Positions 12,585 through 13,851 of a stretch of DNA of 13,851 nt are shown here, in pieces; positions within the stretch are counted from its first letter, which is position 1, and each line of letters starts with the position of its first letter. The DNA is from an uncultured Chloroflexota bacterium (GTDB taxonomy: Bacteria; Chloroflexota; Dehalococcoidia; Dehalococcoidales; RBG-16-60-22). The notes under the pieces are model-generated. The model made no database searches, was not told the origin of the DNA, and saw nothing but the letters and a program-made list of their open reading frames with translations. A program made the translations under genes and the position numbers. The stretch is from NCBI GenBank assembly GCA_903915565.1, contig CAIWTG010000184.1, positions 1-13,851 on the forward strand. Direction: 5' to 3'.

Positions 12585-13394
12585 ATGGACTTAAAAGGAA
12601 AAGTAGCCTTAATTACCGGGGGCGGCCGAGGCATCGGCCTCGCTATCGCCAAACGCTTTGTCGATGACGGCGCGAAAATAGTCATTTCCGGTCGCAACAA
12701 GGAGACTCTGGAGAAAGCGGCTAAAACCTTCCCCAATGGTTCGGTAGCCATCTGCCCGGGGGACGTCTCTAAAGATGAGGACGCCAAGCGGATGGTCGAG
12801 GAGACGGTGAAGTTCGGCGGAAAAATCGACGTACTCGTCAATAACGCCGCCGCGGACGTTAAGGGCCGGGCGGCCGATTTAGCACCGCAGGACTGGCGTT
12901 TTGTTATTGACATTAATCTCACCGGACCCTTCTTGCTGACGCACTTCGCCATCCCTTATATGATAAAGAACGGCGGTGGCTCGATAATCAATATCGCCTC
13001 GCTGGGCGGCACGCGCTGCCTGCCCGCCTGCCCAGCCTATAACACCGCTAAAGCCGGCCTGATAATGCTATCGCAACAGGTAGCGCTGGACTACGGGCAG
13101 TATAAAATCCGCGTCAATGCGGTCTGCCCCGGCGGCACTGATACCGAACTGCTCGATGAGATGATACTGCCGATGGCTAAAGCGTTAAAAACGGATAAGC
13201 AGGGCGCGCTGGACTACTTTTCTCATAACGTGCCGCTGCGGCGTGTCTGCAAACCCCACGAAATTACCGGCATCTGCAGCTTTTTAGCCAGCGAGGAATC
13301 GTCCTTTATGACCGGCGCGGCGCTGTTGATTGACGGCGGGGCGGCGGTAGTGGACATCAGTGGAGCGGCCGTCAGCGACCTTAAAGTACAATAG
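12585..13394 (+). CDS. Short-chain dehydrogenase/reductase (SDR), FabG-like classical type
   Basis: A 269-residue classical SDR, last gene of the rightward cluster. Motifs: TGGGRGIG (11-18), LVNNAA (84-89), N111, S139 and Y152/K156 (AYNTAKAG), then NAVCPGGTDTELL (178-190) and the C-terminal FMTGAALLIDGGAAV (241-255), typical of the family. GD at 59-60 marks the adenine-binding strand. GAGGAGGT (12568-12575) precedes the ATG by 9 bases. It should act as a cytoplasmic NAD(P)-dependent alcohol/ketone oxidoreductase. A ~15-residue extension follows the usual DGG ending. It shares only general SDR features with the one at 317-1048. Together with the cupins and DUF169 it probably serves one pathway; the substrate is unknown. 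Confidence 0.93.
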   Translation: MDLKGKVALITGGGRGIGLAIAKRFVDDGAKIVISGRNKETLEKAAKTFPNGSVAICPGDVSKDEDAKRMVEETVKFGGKIDVLVNNAAADVKGRAADLAPQDWRFVIDINLTGPFLLTHFAIPYMIKNGGGSIINIASLGGTRCLPACPAYNTAKAGLIMLSQQVALDYGQYKIRVNAVCPGGTDTELLDEMILPMAKALKTDKQGALDYFSHNVPLRRVCKPHEITGICSFLASEESSFMTGAALLIDGGAAVVDISGAAVSDLKVQ

Positions 13395-13406
13395 AGAACA
13401 TCATAG

Positions 13407-13440
13407 GGGCGGCTGGTGCAAAATCTAGCCACCCACTTTT
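13407..13440 (+). terminator. Weak hairpin after the SDR gene, possible terminator
   Basis: GGGCGGCT (13407-13414) pairs with AGCCACCC (13427-13434) over 8 bp with one mismatch and a 12-base loop, followed by ACTTTT. It lies 13 bases after the SDR stop, where the cluster would be expected to end. The U-tract is short. Confidence 0.4.
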
Positions 13441-13473
13441 CCATTTATCAACAATCCCATCAGTAACAAGGTA

Positions 13474-13502
13474 TTGTTTTCACTAGTTTTGTGTGCTATT
13501 AT
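13474..13502 (+). promoter_or_regulatory. Promoter of the TetR-family gene
   Basis: TTGTTT (13474-13479), a 17-bp spacer and TATTAT (13497-13502), a 5/6 -10. The predicted start is near 13509, with a leader of about 13 nt. A 6-bp dyad AACAAT/ATTGTT (13450-13455, 13473-13478) overlaps the -35, and TTAGCTAA (13515-13522) overlaps the start codon; either could be an autoregulatory operator. Confidence 0.5.
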
Positions 13503-13521
13503 CACGAACAGGTGTTAGCTA

Positions 13522-13851
13522 ATGCAAACGCTTAAAGACGAAATCAGAAACAACATCATAGAAGCCGCAGTCAAAGAGTTTGCCGACGCCGGCTATGAGA
13601 AGGCGTCCATGCGGACAATCGCTAAAACGGCCGGCATTAGCGTAAGTAATACCTATAACTACTTCCCTAACAAAGCGCAGTTATTCAGCAGCATCGTGGA
13701 GCCGGTGTTCAACCAGGTGAAGGACATGTTCCGGAAATCCATGCAGGAATCGGTCAAGCAAGGCATCACGGGCGTTAATTTCCAATCGTTCATCGATGGT
13801 GTGGTCAATTCAATGATACAGATGGACGCACGGCAGCGGCAACTGCTCATC
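13522..13851 (+). CDS. TetR-family transcriptional regulator, N-terminal part, cut by the window end
   Basis: An open frame of 110 codons from ATG 13522 runs off the end of the window. An in-frame TAG at 13516-13518 bounds the start. The N-terminus is a textbook TetR DNA-binding domain: NIIEAAVKEFADAGYEKASM (residues 11-30), then the helix-turn-helix MRTIAKTAGISVSNTYNYF (30-48) and PNKAQLFSSIVE (49-60). The remainder is the beginning of the variable ligand-binding domain. TetR proteins usually repress nearby or divergent genes, and ligand binding releases them. Its position after the rightward cluster makes it a candidate regulator of these genes or of its own downstream partner outside the window. 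Only a weak ribosome site (AGGTG) is visible. Confidence 0.93.
   Translation, partial: MQTLKDEIRNNIIEAAVKEFADAGYEKASMRTIAKTAGISVSNTYNYFPNKAQLFSSIVEPVFNQVKDMFRKSMQESVKQGITGVNFQSFIDGVVNSMIQMDARQRQLLI

Noticed and set aside
12353..12952. Minus-strand open frame of 199 codons spanning the cupin/SDR junction
   Set aside because: It lies opposite two genes with strong motifs and ribosome sites; Ser/Pro-rich composition is typical of antisense frames.

Overview
The window looks like an accessory or catabolic region of a moderately GC-rich, probably anaerobic bacterium. The gene mix (OYE-type flavin reductase, many Rossmann dehydrogenases, a MetH-activation-like corrinoid protein, DUF169, repeated cupin-like proteins) recalls Chloroflexota/Dehalococcoidia-type genomes. 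That assignment is inferred from content; no rRNA or other phylogenetic marker is present. Genes are dense, mostly with clear GGAGG-type ribosome binding sites. I see no tRNA, rRNA, IS element, phage gene or CRISPR array.

Layout. (a) 1-1048: the 3' end of an Old Yellow Enzyme-type flavin oxidoreductase gene (+), converging on a short-chain dehydrogenase (-). (b) 1049-3565: a non-coding stretch with 7-bp tandem repeats, then an MFS exporter-like gene (+) and an NAD-dependent sugar epimerase-type gene (+), the latter with its own strong sigma-70-like promoter. (c) 3579-8942 (-): an apparent operon read from about 8989 leftward: VOC/methylmalonyl-CoA-epimerase-like protein, zinc alcohol/polyol dehydrogenase, split transketolase (N and C subunits, overlapping TAATG), and a two-cupin protein, ending at a hairpin terminator. 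A paralogous two-cupin gene with its own TATAAT box follows. (d) 9036-10037 (-): a second MDR dehydrogenase, divergent from (e) 10174-13394 (+): MetH-activation-like protein, single cupin, DUF169, single cupin and SDR. (f) 13522-end: the start of a TetR-family regulator that runs off the window.

How the genes may work together. The most striking feature is a set of four proteins carrying six related cupin-type domains, spread over both operons. They share a metal-site pattern (HxHxxxE-like, a downstream GE, and a closing H in an IPxGxxH-like segment) and a G-x-D/N-P loop. Alongside sit enzymes for carbonyl/polyol oxidation (two MDRs, two SDRs, an epimerase), C2-ketol transfer (transketolase) and possibly corrinoid reactivation. 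This suggests an uncharacterised anaerobic pathway for a small polyol, sugar or aromatic/methylated substrate, with the cupins as isomerases, lyases or metal-dependent binding proteins. The substrate cannot be read from sequence. Candidate regulatory DNA includes a 9-bp inverted repeat spanning the divergent 10037/10174 promoters and several TTTGACA promoters with 17-bp spacers.
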